A DNA stretch of 62,361 nucleotides from Marinobacterium ramblicola (GTDB lineage Bacteria > Pseudomonadota > Gammaproteobacteria > Pseudomonadales > Balneatricaceae). The stretch lies in assembly GCF_019084545.1 (NCBI RefSeq), contig NZ_JAHREP010000018.1:1-62361 (forward strand), read 5' to 3'. Shown here piece by piece: positions 28,101-36,171 of this stretch. A program made the position numbers and the translations under genes. The notes below the pieces were generated by a model that saw only the letters and a program-made list of their open reading frames with translations, did no database searches and was not told the DNA's origin. How positions within the stretch are numbered: position 1 is the first letter of the stretch; every line of letters starts with the position of its first letter.

Positions 28101-28272
28101 CGGTCATGGGGTCGCTGAAGTCGTCGCCGAGGTATTGCAGGCTGTCAACCTGGCCCATCAGATCGCCGGCCAGTCGTCCGCTGCGCCAGGCCTGCAGGGC
28201 CTGAAGCTTGGTGTTGTCGCTCTCTTTGGCGCTCTCGGCGGCCTGCTGGATCTGCTGCACGGTGCTGACCAC
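25186..28272 (-). CDS. cdiA: CdiA-like adhesin-toxin, 3' portion with PoNe nuclease tip
   Basis: Second half of a split two-partner-secreted protein. The frame is open and recognisable upstream as far as 28461, so the first ATG here is not a true start. It begins with more FHA-type beta-helix repeats and a glycine-rich pretoxin region (GGMTAVLGGGDFTQGALAAGV), and no VENN motif is seen. The last 130 residues look like a PoNe nuclease of the PD-(D/E)xK superfamily. They show GIDDLYKV, then YVVIEYKF (candidate acidic and Glu-x-Lys catalytic residues), then DGRQGSDSW. Cleavage of target-cell DNA is the known PoNe activity. The stop overlaps the PoNi start. The AT-rich 3' end suggests a replaceable tip. 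Confidence 0.8.
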   Translation of the reverse strand: MVSTVQQIQQAAESAKESDNTKLQALQAWRSGRLAGDLMGQVDSLQYLGDDFSDPMTANTDTDDEGNAQSSGMNLSLSFGASRSEQTRTLRDDRALGTSLIADGDITIQARGDSAREGSGDITSVGSLIEGRNINLDAADDIRLLSAENTHTDDSDSKSSSAGIGISIGSDGLQLYVEGSLARGEINQSNDRYLETQLNAEQSVSLTSGNDTRLEGAQVNAERILADIGGDLSIISQQDEEHYSNQQQSLGVKVGVGIGPSTPVNLSLNYSELDAKSEYIAVQEQSGLFAGAGGFDVQVGGNTDLQGGAIVSDSDPANNRLSTETLTYNALNNHAEYDIDSMSIGISTSLSGNMQNLAQGLGGGFGSDSGEASNTTYAAISDGNIEVRSNPGQRLDDLKRSKEEAHRVLERIFSDDKVDAVQEQVELTQVFAEEAYLQVGHLYRDLDNAEAMLAAAERRGDPELIALWQDRVAVEQAKLPLDKSLAHALVGGMTAVLGGGDFTQGALAAGVNEAVAAQLKEQLGTSATLNNLAKVLIGSTVGGTPGGLIAGTADLNNRQLHPTEIDLIEASAEAFAERLGITDTELATAILTEVALNGIDRDRNATADNIGIGADTLAAAQAFLKELAATTTANNPDGINGAWFTATDKAFNDALINADRLFPQSEDLDAFGFDAAEGLNQRRDYTDFYERFAAVKDPVAAKQSTLDYAKAALADKGVNLADALTSKETWIAAYDGAVEILSDDNPFLAFADSQLKGMQGDHALSDALKAVETQAVIYELQGDEETANRLRGQATAEILVAEIGAATNATGVGVSTKVGSVLTGKLNDLAGAAKQKLASNISSKIDQLAMSALIDSGGIIDKTGTPLLDLRVLTREQKGILGDLFGAETVKRIVPEGQKLARVPGVGETGIDDLYKVNRADVDYVVIEYKFVGTDSKTGAQSLGRTKDGRQGSDSWTLGSGRIEKAVGEKNATAIYKAIDNNRVETWVVTTRADGATEIQVLDALGVAKEIDTSSILNSTMSLTGAAP

Positions 28273-31200
28273 ACCGCCGGAGATCGCCAGGGTGAAGCCG
28301 GTCTGCTCGAAGCGCTGGACCTTGTCGCGGGCCAGGTGGTCGTAACCGCTGTCGAGGCTGACGTTGTCGCCCGAGAGGCGGATATCGCCGCTGCGGGCGA
28401 GAAGGTCGGAGGCGGTGACGCTGATATCGTTGTCGACTTCGAGGCTGATCGAGCCGTCGAGGGGCCGAGGGTGGAGACGGAGAGGCCGGTCCGGCGCTCG
28501 TCGATCTGCTTCGAGTTGAGGCGGGTACCGACGAAGACGCCGAAGTCGCCGCCGCTCATCAGCCCGGATTTGGTCTTGCTGGAGAAGCTCTCGCTCAGGT
28601 GGCTGTTCTCGGCCGCCTGGATGTTGATGTCATTGCCGGACTGCAGGCTCAGGTCGTTATCGGTGATGAGGGTGGAGCCGGTAACGTTGAGATCGCGCCC
28701 GGCCGCGAGGGTGGCGTTGCCGGCCTGGAGGCTGCTGCCCTGGGCTGTGGCGCTCTCGCGGCGATACTGGTTGATCATGGTCTTGCTCGAGAGCAGACCG
28801 GACGAGGTGATGTAGTGGCTCTCGTCCTGAGATGAGGTGTTCTGACCAGCAGCGATGTTGAGGTCGCGTCCGGCCACGGCCTGCAGATCGCCGTTGAGGT
28901 CGATCTCGGCGGCACGGGTATTGATATCGCGCCCGGCCACGAGGGTGGCGCGGCCCTCGCCGCTGAGCAGGGTGCCGATGCTCTGGCTGCTCTCCTCCTT
29001 CAGGTAGTTGCGCGAGTCCCACACCAAGGCATCGCGGCGGCGGGTGTGGAGGTCGAGGAGGTTGAGGTCGTTGCCGGCGGAGAGGGTGGTGCTGCCGTTC
29101 GCGCCCTGGTTGACGACGGCGGCGCCTGTCAGGTTGAGGTCGCCTTCGGCGCGGGCGGAGAGGACGCCCTCCTCGCCGGTGACCAGCAGGGTGCCGACGC
29201 TGTCGACCGACTCCTGTTCAAATTCGTTTCCGTCGACCCGGTTCTCGGTCGCGCGGGTCAGGGTGGTGAGGTTGAGGTCGCCACCGGCACCCAGGCTGAG
29301 GGTGTGTTCGGCCTGGATCAGTCCGCCTTCGTTGTTGAGGTTACCGGCGGTGGTCAGTTGCAGCTGACGGGCAGCGATGCCGCCACGGCGGTTGGTCAGG
29401 TCGGCGGCGTCGACCAGCAGGGTTTCGGCGGCGAGGATCCGACCGCTGTTGCTCAGGCGGTTGTCGATATTGAGGTCAACGTTGTTGCCACCAAGCAGCG
29501 CACCGCTGCCGTTCAGGTCACCGGCCTGCACCAGGGCGTAGACACGGGGTACGAGTACGTTGGCGCGGGTGCCGTCGGGCAGGGAGACTGACTCTTCGAC
29601 CAACCAGACGATATCGCTGGTGAGTTGCTGCATCTGCGCCTCGGTCAGGGCGATGCCGGGGCTCAGGTTGAATGTGCTACCGAAGGTGACGCCAGCGTCA
29701 AGCAGTGCGCGGTACTGCTCTTCATCGTTGCTGAAGCCGGGCAGGTAGCGCCGCCCGGTCAGTTCGGAGATCTGCTGTTGCACCAGGCGCTGTTCAATAA
29801 AGCCGTCACCGAGACGACGCTGAGTGATATCCGGGTTGGTCGTTAAACGCCCTAGGGCGTATTCGGCGTTCAGCCAGCTGCGGTAGCTGGTGAAACGCGG
29901 GTCGGTCTCGATCAGCGGTTGACTGACGTCGCCGCTGCTGGTGGTGAACAGGCCAGCGTTGGGCAGCGAAAGGTAGCCGCCGCTGCGCACGACGCCGTCG
30001 ACGGAGTCACCGCCAAGCTGCACCTGCTGACCGTCTATGCCAGAGAGATTAATCAGCGTGCCCTGTGCAGCGTAGGCGGACAGGCTGGTGCCCGATCCAG
30101 TGATCGCCTGGTTCTGGTCGACGGTACCGGTGAGTGTGGACAGCGTCTGGATCTGCTGTGCAGGGGCGTAGTTGGATTTTGAACCGTATTCACGGCAGTG
30201 GTCATCCTTGCCGCAGGAGTCTACCCAGGTGAAATAGACGGTGCCGCTGTCCTGGGTGTAGCGCTGAAGGTTGATCTCGTCGTTTTGCAGCGTGCCGGCG
30301 TTGGCCACCAGGGCGCCACCGGCCAGCAGTTTGCTCTGGTCGTTGATCAGCGTGTCGGCGTCGATCTGCATATTGCCACCCGACAGAATACTGGCGGGGG
30401 CCTGGTTGGAGACCCGGTCTTCAGAGATGGAGCGGGTGTAGTTGTAGACATAGAAGTCTTCGGCATTGAACGGGGAGATGATCTTTGTGGCGCCCTTGCT
30501 GGTGTGGCCCCACTGGATCAGGCTTGAGTCATAACGGGTGGCGCTGTTTTTCGGGCGATAGTCGGTGTGGGCTTCGTTCGAGAGCAGGGTTTTGGTGACC
30601 TGATAGTCGTCGTCGACGTTCTGCAGTGTTGCCACATCGATGACGATATCGCCCAGCGCTTCGATGCTGGCACTTCGGTTGTCGAGCAGTTCAGCTTGAC
30701 CTGTGGCGCGGTTGTCACTGTCCAGTTCACGGCCAATGGCCAGGTCACCGGCGCTGAAGATCAGCGAACCGTCGCTGTTGGTCAGCGTGCGCAGGCCCAG
30801 GTCGAGCCGGTCGCGTGCGGCCAGCGTGGCTGGGCTTCCGGATTCGGCGCGGTTTTGCAGTTGATCGATCTGGGTTGCCAAATGATCGCCGTAGAGCCGC
30901 CCGCTGCCGATGTTGTCAAGCAGTTGCGCCTCGATCCGCACCAGTCCGCCGTCGATCAGGCCTCGGTTCTGTAGTGCCCCGTCGATGTTCAGCAATGCGG
31001 TGGCGGCGGTGATCTCGCCCTCGGCGGCGTTGTTCAGATTAACGGCGTAGACCGACAGCTGATTGATCGCCGCCAGTGTGCCTGCGTTGGTCAGCTCTCC
31101 GGCGACATTCAGTGTCGCATCGTGGTCGGCCCGCAGCTCGCCCTCCAGGGTGTGGTCCTGCTGCAGCGTCAGACTCAGGTCGCCGCCCGATTGCAGGCTG

Positions 31201-33053
31201 CCGCTGCCGCTCAGGGTAAGGGCCTGCAGTTGCAGGTCGTTGCCCGCTTGGATCTTGCCGCTTGTATTGACGATGGCCAGCGTGCCGGAGCTGCTATCGT
31301 TCAGCACCGCCTTGTTCAGCGCGGTGATCCCGCCGTTGCTGTTGTCCAGTTGCTGTTCGACGCTGAGTTGCAGACTGTCGACAGCGCCGATAAAGCCGGA
31401 GCTGTTGTCGAGGGTGGCGGCTTCAAAGTCGATATCGGTTGCACGCAAACCCTGGTTATCGCCGTTGGTGTTGCGGTTGTCGACGTTGACAGCGGTAAGG
31501 GAGAGGGTGTCGGAGGCCTGCATCAGGCCGCTGCGGTTATCGAGCGTGCCGTTGACGTTTGTGTTCAGGTTCTTGGCCAGGATCTGGCCATTACCGTTGA
31601 GCAGGTCGCCGTTGTCGGTGGTCAGCGTCGCCTGGCCGACCGCCGTGATCCGCGTGCTGCCGGTATCGATATCACCACTTTGCGCTCTGATGTCGACATC
31701 GGTCGCGAGGTTGGTGGAGTTGGTCATATCGATCGCGGCGGCTTGCATCTGCAGCCTGTCGGCCGCCAGGTTCTGCCCATGGAGCGTCAGAGCCCCGGCC
31801 GCATTCAGGCTGAGCGAGCCGCTGTCGGCCAGGGACAGGTCGCCGTTGACGCCCGCAGCGAGTATGGAGTCAGATGTACCGCTGATCGAGTCGGTGGCGG
31901 TCAGGCTCAGATCCTGACCGGCGGCAATGATATCGCTATTGTCGATCTGCTCGGCAGTGATTGTCTGATCGCCGGCGGCGTAGATCGAACCGCTGTTGTC
32001 GAGAGCGCCGGTAACCTCGATCTCGGCATCGGTGGCCGCCGAGATCAGCCCGCTGTTGGTCAGCTTGCCATCTGCGGACAGGCTCAGACTGCCGGTCATG
32101 GCGCCGATCGAACCCGCGTTGCGCACACCTACGCCGTTCTCTGTGCCGACCAGCAGAATCTTGCCCGCATACATGCCGCCCAGCTGTGCGACATCCAGGG
32201 CGAATGCCGGAGCAGAGCTTCCGGGGGAGGGCGTATTGACTGTCGTTGGCTGGGCATCGCGGCCGACATCGTTGCTGCCGGTGGTCACCCGCAGTTCCTG
32301 CGCCTGGATCGAGGCGTTGACCTCGACCGCGCGGGCGATCAGTTGGGTATAGTCGGAGTCGCTGTCGTTCAGCCCGCCTGCGCCGATCGAGATCGTACCG
32401 CCCTCGACCCGGAAACCCTCGAGTCGACCGCCCTCGATCAGCGGCGTGCCGGTGGTCAACGTGGAGCGCGACGCGTTGATAAAGCCGCAGCCGCTGCAAC
32501 TGATCCCCGCGGGGTTGGCGACGATCACCTCGGCACGTTGGCCGGCGACCTCGATAAAGCCGTTCAGGCGGGAGGGGTCAGCCGCGTTGACCTCGTTGAG
32601 GATGATGCCGGCTTCGCCGTGGCCAAGGTTCGGGTTGCCGTCGACGAATCCGCCGATTCTGGTGTTAACCGCCGTGCGGGCATTGTTGAGGATCACGCCC
32701 CGCTGTTCGACATCGAACCGGCTGTAGGTGTTGCGCGATACACCCGCGGCACTGGGGGTCTGGATATCGACCCGCGTGGTGCCGTTGGCGGAGGTGCCCA
32801 GCGTGGGCCTCTGGGATGCAGGCGCCGTGCTGTCGACGATGATCTCGGCCACCGCCCGATCGATCAGTGCGAACGGGGCTCCCAGTGCCAGCAATATCCA
32901 CAGCGTCAGTGGCTTGGCGAGGATCGGCGGTCCGACCTTGATCGATCGCCCCCTCCCGGTGCGGCACTTGGTCCGCGAACGTGTGGACTCGGCAACGACG
33001 ACCAACATACCGCGTGCCTTGCTGAAGATGATGCGAAACAGGTGCTTGTTCAT
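28158..33053 (-). CDS. cdiA: CdiA-like adhesin-toxin, 5' portion with secretion domain
   Basis: First half of the large exoprotein (about 2620 residues if the frame is restored). It begins at ATG 33051-33053 after AGGGA, with an extended signal peptide (MNKHLFRIIFSKARG..., cleavage near AVAE, residue 69). A two-partner-secretion domain follows with NPNLG and ANPAGIS motifs, then long filamentous-haemagglutinin repeats. A Cys-containing, repeat-poor segment (VDSCGKDDHCREYG, about residue 955) sits where receptor-binding domains of CdiA lie. Meaningful sequence ends at SVSTLGP (about residue 1530). The frame then shifts and reads about 100 Ser/Arg/Pro-rich nonsense residues to a stop at 28158. 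Either a broken gene or a sequence error. Confidence 0.85.
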   Translation of the reverse strand: MNKHLFRIIFSKARGMLVVVAESTRSRTKCRTGRGRSIKVGPPILAKPLTLWILLALGAPFALIDRAVAEIIVDSTAPASQRPTLGTSANGTTRVDIQTPSAAGVSRNTYSRFDVEQRGVILNNARTAVNTRIGGFVDGNPNLGHGEAGIILNEVNAADPSRLNGFIEVAGQRAEVIVANPAGISCSGCGFINASRSTLTTGTPLIEGGRLEGFRVEGGTISIGAGGLNDSDSDYTQLIARAVEVNASIQAQELRVTTGSNDVGRDAQPTTVNTPSPGSSAPAFALDVAQLGGMYAGKILLVGTENGVGVRNAGSIGAMTGSLSLSADGKLTNSGLISAATDAEIEVTGALDNSGSIYAAGDQTITAEQIDNSDIIAAGQDLSLTATDSISGTSDSILAAGVNGDLSLADSGSLSLNAAGALTLHGQNLAADRLQMQAAAIDMTNSTNLATDVDIRAQSGDIDTGSTRITAVGQATLTTDNGDLLNGNGQILAKNLNTNVNGTLDNRSGLMQASDTLSLTAVNVDNRNTNGDNQGLRATDIDFEAATLDNSSGFIGAVDSLQLSVEQQLDNSNGGITALNKAVLNDSSSGTLAIVNTSGKIQAGNDLQLQALTLSGSGSLQSGGDLSLTLQQDHTLEGELRADHDATLNVAGELTNAGTLAAINQLSVYAVNLNNAAEGEITAATALLNIDGALQNRGLIDGGLVRIEAQLLDNIGSGRLYGDHLATQIDQLQNRAESGSPATLAARDRLDLGLRTLTNSDGSLIFSAGDLAIGRELDSDNRATGQAELLDNRSASIEALGDIVIDVATLQNVDDDYQVTKTLLSNEAHTDYRPKNSATRYDSSLIQWGHTSKGATKIISPFNAEDFYVYNYTRSISEDRVSNQAPASILSGGNMQIDADTLINDQSKLLAGGALVANAGTLQNDEINLQRYTQDSGTVYFTWVDSCGKDDHCREYGSKSNYAPAQQIQTLSTLTGTVDQNQAITGSGTSLSAYAAQGTLINLSGIDGQQVQLGGDSVDGVVRSGGYLSLPNAGLFTTSSGDVSQPLIETDPRFTSYRSWLNAEYALGRLTTNPDITQRRLGDGFIEQRLVQQQISELTGRRYLPGFSNDEEQYRALLDAGVTFGSTFNLSPGIALTEAQMQQLTSDIVWLVEESVSLPDGTRANVLVPRVYALVQAGDLNGSGALLGGNNVDLNIDNRLSNSGRILAAETLLVDAADLTNRRGGIAARQLQLTTAGNLNNEGGLIQAEHTLSLGAGGDLNLTTLTRATENRVDGNEFEQESVDSVGTLLVTGEEGVLSARAEGDLNLTGAAVVNQGANGSTTLSAGNDLNLLDLHTRRRDALVWDSRNYLKEESSQSIGTLLSGEGRATLVAGRDINTRAAEIDLNGDLQAVAGRDLNIAAGQNTSSQDESHYITSSGLLSSKTMINQYRRESATAQGSSLQAGNATLAAGRDLNVTGSTLITDNDLSLQSGNDINIQAAENSHLSESFSSKTKSGLMSGGDFGVFVGTRLNSKQIDERRTGLSVSTLGPSTARSASKSTTISASPPPTFSPAAAISASRATTSASTAVTTTWPATRSSASSRPASPWRSPAVWSAPCSRSSRPPRAPKRATTPSFRPCRPGAADDWPAI
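28461..28464 (-). other. One-base frameshift within cdiA
   Basis: The minus strand reads GGCCCCTCGACGG. Adding one C to the four-C run gives Gly-Pro-Leu-Asp-Gly-Ser and joins the two open frames in a continuous FHA-repeat sequence (LDGSISLEVDNDI). Similarity is therefore uninterrupted on both sides, showing a single missing base. The run is short for a phase-variable tract, so a recent mutation or sequencing/assembly error is more likely. Confidence 0.85.
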
Positions 33054-33084
33054 TGTCTTCCCTGACAATTCAGTCGGTGAGGGT

Positions 33085-33576
33085 CTATACCAAAGGTCGT
33101 TGGGAGAAATACTCTCGGGCTCGCTCCCTGGTGATCTCTCGCCCGGTGATCTGATACATCGATACCGAGCCATCGCGCTTGGGCCTGCTCAGCACCCTTG
33201 CCAGCAGCCTGGGGAAGAGCACAGAGCGTATATACTCCGAAATCCGGAACGAGTGGCCGAACGGTGCTATCCAGTCGATGAACCACTGCCGGTCGCCACT
33301 GTGCCAGTCCTCATCGGCCATCATCCGCTGCGGATCATCCAGATATTCGCGTTCGGATTCGGCGCTGAAGTAGGCCCAGCTGGTGAAGAACACCGGCTTG
33401 CCATTCTCGGTGGCCAGTATGAACTGTCCATGTTTGATTGCGGGCAGCAGTAGACCGGACAGTTGACCGACACTGACCTCCTGATGCCGTTGCGAGTGCA
33501 TCCACAACCAAATGGCCGAGCCCAGCGCTTCGGCCTCGCTATAGGGCATGCCGTTGGCCGGCGACAGATAAACCAT
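33085..33576 (-). CDS. cdiC: HlyC/RtxC-type toxin-activating lysine acyltransferase (CdiC-like)
   Basis: Predicted cytoplasmic enzyme that transfers an acyl chain from acyl-ACP to lysines of the exported partner. The 163-residue protein has the HlyC pattern: an early active-site-type His in WMHSQRHQEVSV (about residue 31), VFFTSWAYFSAE, then EDWHSGDRQWFIDWIAPFG (about residues 88-106) with the conserved Asp. It lies two bases after cdiB and 31 bases before cdiA. This cdiB-cdiC-cdiA order is known for some CDI loci. Its likely substrate is CdiA itself; the modified lysines cannot be predicted. Confidence 0.88.
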   Translation of the reverse strand: MVYLSPANGMPYSEAEALGSAIWLWMHSQRHQEVSVGQLSGLLLPAIKHGQFILATENGKPVFFTSWAYFSAESEREYLDDPQRMMADEDWHSGDRQWFIDWIAPFGHSFRISEYIRSVLFPRLLARVLSRPKRDGSVSMYQITGREITRERAREYFSQRPLV

Positions 33577-33578
33577 CT

Positions 33579-35279
33579 CTAGATCTCCCAGTTCAGGCTG
33601 AAACCATAGGTATGGCGATCCGTTTCGAAACCCTCCGGTTTGGAGACAGGTCTGCCCGCGAACAGGCGGTAGCTCAGACCTTTCCAGTTACCCTTGAGCC
33701 CCAGCACGGTGCCGGTCAAGGATTGACCAGGAAGGAACTCGCTGCCCTCGCCGGAGACCCTGCCGTAATCGAGGCCGACATAGAGTTCCTGATGGCTGCC
33801 GGGGATCAGCCAGGCCAGGTCGTTGCGGATATACCAGCCGCGGTCGGCTGCCAGCGATACCTGGCCGTCAAACCCTCGAACCGTGTAACGACCACCGATA
33901 GTGAACTGTTCCTGCGGGGTCAGTGGGGTATCGGTCCACTGACCACTGAGAGTGCTGCTCCAGCGCAAACGCTGCTCGCCTAGCTGGAAGGGAGCGGACA
34001 GCGACAGGTCCAGCATCAGGATGCTGGATAGCGCCGTGGCGTCGCCGGTGGACTCTTCGGGCGCCGGGTCGGCACCGAAGGCCCGGATCCCCTTGCGGTA
34101 GCTGATGGAACTGTTGAGTGTGGCGCTATTCAGAAAATAGCGATTGCTCAATGCCAGCTCCCAGTAGGCGGTTTCGCGGCGCTGCAGTTCGACCTCGACA
34201 TCTTCGATATAGTTGCGTGACTTGCGGTGGGCAAACGCCAGTGAAAGCGAGGTCTTCGAGTGGGAAGAGCGTTGGATCGCACGACCTAGATCGAGTCTCT
34301 GCGTACTGCTCTCGCCGCTGTACTCGACGTTTCGACTGGATCCGGCGATGGTCTGATGGTAGTCGTATCCGCTGGCGGTAAACCCCAGGTTCCAGTAACC
34401 GAGAGGCAGCGAGTAGTGCCCGGTGTAGCTGTCGGTGCCCAGCGCGGAGCCCCGCTGAAGGTCGCTGCCGTAAGAGAGGTAGAACAGATCGCTCAGGCCC
34501 AGCGCGTTGTCGAGATACAGCGTGGCCGTGCCCTGATTGCGACCGGTTGCCCGGGAGCCGGCATCGTTGGCGGCCAGGGCCAGACGCCACTTTTTGCTCT
34601 GCTGCCAGTCGACGGCGATGTCGCTTTCGCCGGGCTGCTCTGCAGGCAGGATCTTGAACCCGGCCGTAACGGTCGGCAATCGTTGCAGGTTCTCCAGCCC
34701 CTGTTCGATATCCCTCAGGTTGAGAGTCTCACCCTCCACGGCTGGTATCGCACTTCGCAGGCTGACCTCGTCGGACGCCGGAGAGGTCAGCGCGCGCAAC
34801 ACGCCCGGTACCACGACCAGTTCCAGCCTGCCCGAGGCGACGTCCTGCGGCGGCGCCAGTACTCGGGTCGTAACCAGCCCCTGCGCCACCCACAGGTTCT
34901 GCAGACGAGACATTATCAGCTGTATCCCCTGGACGCCCAGGCAGTGTCCCCTTGCGTCGGTCATGATCGACCTCGCCTGGCGTTGCGACGGCAGGGCCTC
35001 GCCGCCAATCAGCTCGACGGAGTCGATGACAAAACAGGGGCTTTCTTCGGGGAAAGACTCGGCCAACGGCTCCAGCCTGGGCTGAAGACGCACATCCGGC
35101 ACGTCGGGTTGCAGCGTTTGCTCCAGCTGTTGCTGGCGCAACAACTGCCGCTGAAGTTCTTTGTCACCGGGATCGGTGGCGGCGATTGCAGAATCAGAAA
35201 ACAGGGTCGTCAGTGCCATCAAGATGGCCAAGCACACGACAGGACCCGAAAGTCCGAATCCGTTGGACTTCATATCCAT
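33579..35279 (-). CDS. cdiB: CdiB-like outer-membrane two-partner-secretion transporter
   Basis: Omp85-superfamily (TpsB) pore that exports CdiA through the outer membrane. The 566-residue precursor has a signal peptide (to about residue 33, SAIA), a Gln/Leu-rich plug helix (about 40-55), two POTRA domains (about 80-225), and a 16-strand-type barrel. The barrel includes the conserved YTVRGF motif (about residue 461) that tips the pore-lining loop. The C-terminus ends in a beta strand (YGFSLNWEI). It is the first gene of the cdiB-cdiC-cdiA-cdiI unit and has a sigma-70-like promoter 55-90 bases upstream. Confidence 0.92.
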   Translation of the reverse strand: MDMKSNGFGLSGPVVCLAILMALTTLFSDSAIAATDPGDKELQRQLLRQQQLEQTLQPDVPDVRLQPRLEPLAESFPEESPCFVIDSVELIGGEALPSQRQARSIMTDARGHCLGVQGIQLIMSRLQNLWVAQGLVTTRVLAPPQDVASGRLELVVVPGVLRALTSPASDEVSLRSAIPAVEGETLNLRDIEQGLENLQRLPTVTAGFKILPAEQPGESDIAVDWQQSKKWRLALAANDAGSRATGRNQGTATLYLDNALGLSDLFYLSYGSDLQRGSALGTDSYTGHYSLPLGYWNLGFTASGYDYHQTIAGSSRNVEYSGESSTQRLDLGRAIQRSSHSKTSLSLAFAHRKSRNYIEDVEVELQRRETAYWELALSNRYFLNSATLNSSISYRKGIRAFGADPAPEESTGDATALSSILMLDLSLSAPFQLGEQRLRWSSTLSGQWTDTPLTPQEQFTIGGRYTVRGFDGQVSLAADRGWYIRNDLAWLIPGSHQELYVGLDYGRVSGEGSEFLPGQSLTGTVLGLKGNWKGLSYRLFAGRPVSKPEGFETDRHTYGFSLNWEI

Positions 35280-35340
35280 TGAGGTACCACATCCATGTTC
35301 TGTACTAGAGACACTATCTAATAGGTCGTCGACACTTTAG

Positions 35341-35370
35341 ATAATATTCCGGTCGCAAGTCTGCTGTGAA
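35341..35370 (-). promoter_or_regulatory. Sigma-70-type promoter of the cdi locus
   Basis: On the minus strand, -35 TTCACA (35370-35365), an 18-base spacer, and -10 TATTAT (35346-35341), each one base from consensus. Start expected near 35334, giving a 55-base leader to cdiB. The whole 335-base gap 35280-35614 is AT-rich compared with its neighbours; nothing else in it could be identified beyond room for the divergent ubiC promoter. Confidence 0.55.
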
Positions 35371-35614
35371 GTTTAATCGAAATCAATAGCAGCCTAAAAA
35401 AGAAGGATATTCTGACAAGCCGGTAGAGATGTTCTATTCCCTATTAACAGCGTGGCCGTATTCATGAACCGCTCAAGCACTACCTTTTATACAGGGATAT
35501 CGCCACCAGCTCAGGCTGTCAAAAGCAACCTGCCCGCCAGCCCATACGGATGGTAAACTATGCCCCCTTCTGCCGACCCTGTCGTGCGTACACATCACCA
35601 ATAGCGGAAACACT

Positions 35615-36154
35615 GTGATCACCGATACACCGCAGCCCAGGCCGGAACAGACGCTGCACTGGCGTACACTGGAACACCCGATCCAGGCCCCCCGCCATCT
35701 GCGCCGCTGGTTGACCGACGAAGGATCGCTGACGCGACTGCTGAAACGCGCCAGTCGCGGCCGCTTCTCGGTTCGGGTACTGCGCCAGGAGTATGGCCGT
35801 CCCGGTGCCGGCGAAACGGTGGCGCTGGGTCTGAATCCTCGCCAGTCCGTGTTGATCCGCGAGGTGCTGCTCTGCGGCGCCGGTGAACCTTGGGTCTATG
35901 CCCGTACCGTGATCCCGGCGACCACCCTGCGCGGCCGTCACCGCACGCTGAAACTGATCGGTTCCCGCTCACTCGGTTCGCTGCTGTTCAACGACCCGGG
36001 CATGCGCCGCGATCCGCTGCAGATAGCGCGTGTGGACAACGCCCGGGGCGAGCGGCTGTGGGCCCGGCGTTCGATCTTCCATCTCGACGATAAACCCCTG
36101 CTGGTATGCGAGGTTTTTCTACCTGCCCTTGAGGGCATACAATACCCGGCCTGA
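35615..36154 (+). CDS. ubiC: Chorismate pyruvate-lyase UbiC
   Basis: Removes pyruvate from chorismate to give 4-hydroxybenzoate, the first committed step of ubiquinone synthesis. The 179-residue protein starts at GTG 35615-35617. It shows the UbiC-type segments [33 protein letters not shown] (active-site Arg and strand) and a C-terminal [20 protein letters not shown] with the conserved Glu. It is followed 17 bases later by ubiA, which consumes the product. It lies directly divergent from the cdi locus. Confidence 0.93.
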   Translation: MITDTPQPRPEQTLHWRTLEHPIQAPRHLRRWLTDEGSLTRLLKRASRGRFSVRVLRQEYGRPGAGETVALGLNPRQSVLIREVLLCGAGEPWVYARTVIPATTLRGRHRTLKLIGSRSLGSLLFNDPGMRRDPLQIARVDNARGERLWARRSIFHLDDKPLLVCEVFLPALEGIQYPA

Positions 36155-36171
36155 GACTCAGGGGGGATAGC

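Noticed and set aside
25987..28815. 942-codon open frame on the plus strand opposite cdiA
   Set aside because: It is antisense to the FHA-repeat region; its Val/Gly/Ala/Asp-rich sequence has no domain and simply mirrors the GC-rich codons of cdiA.
31122..33065. 647-codon plus-strand frame opposite the cdiA secretion domain
   Set aside because: Low-complexity shadow of the coding strand, with no start signal and no recognisable family.
33579..35279. Interpretation as a haemolysin (ShlB/ShlA) system
   Set aside because: The partner is far longer than ShlA, carries an extended signal peptide and a nuclease-like tip, and is followed by a coupled immunity gene, which fits CDI instead.
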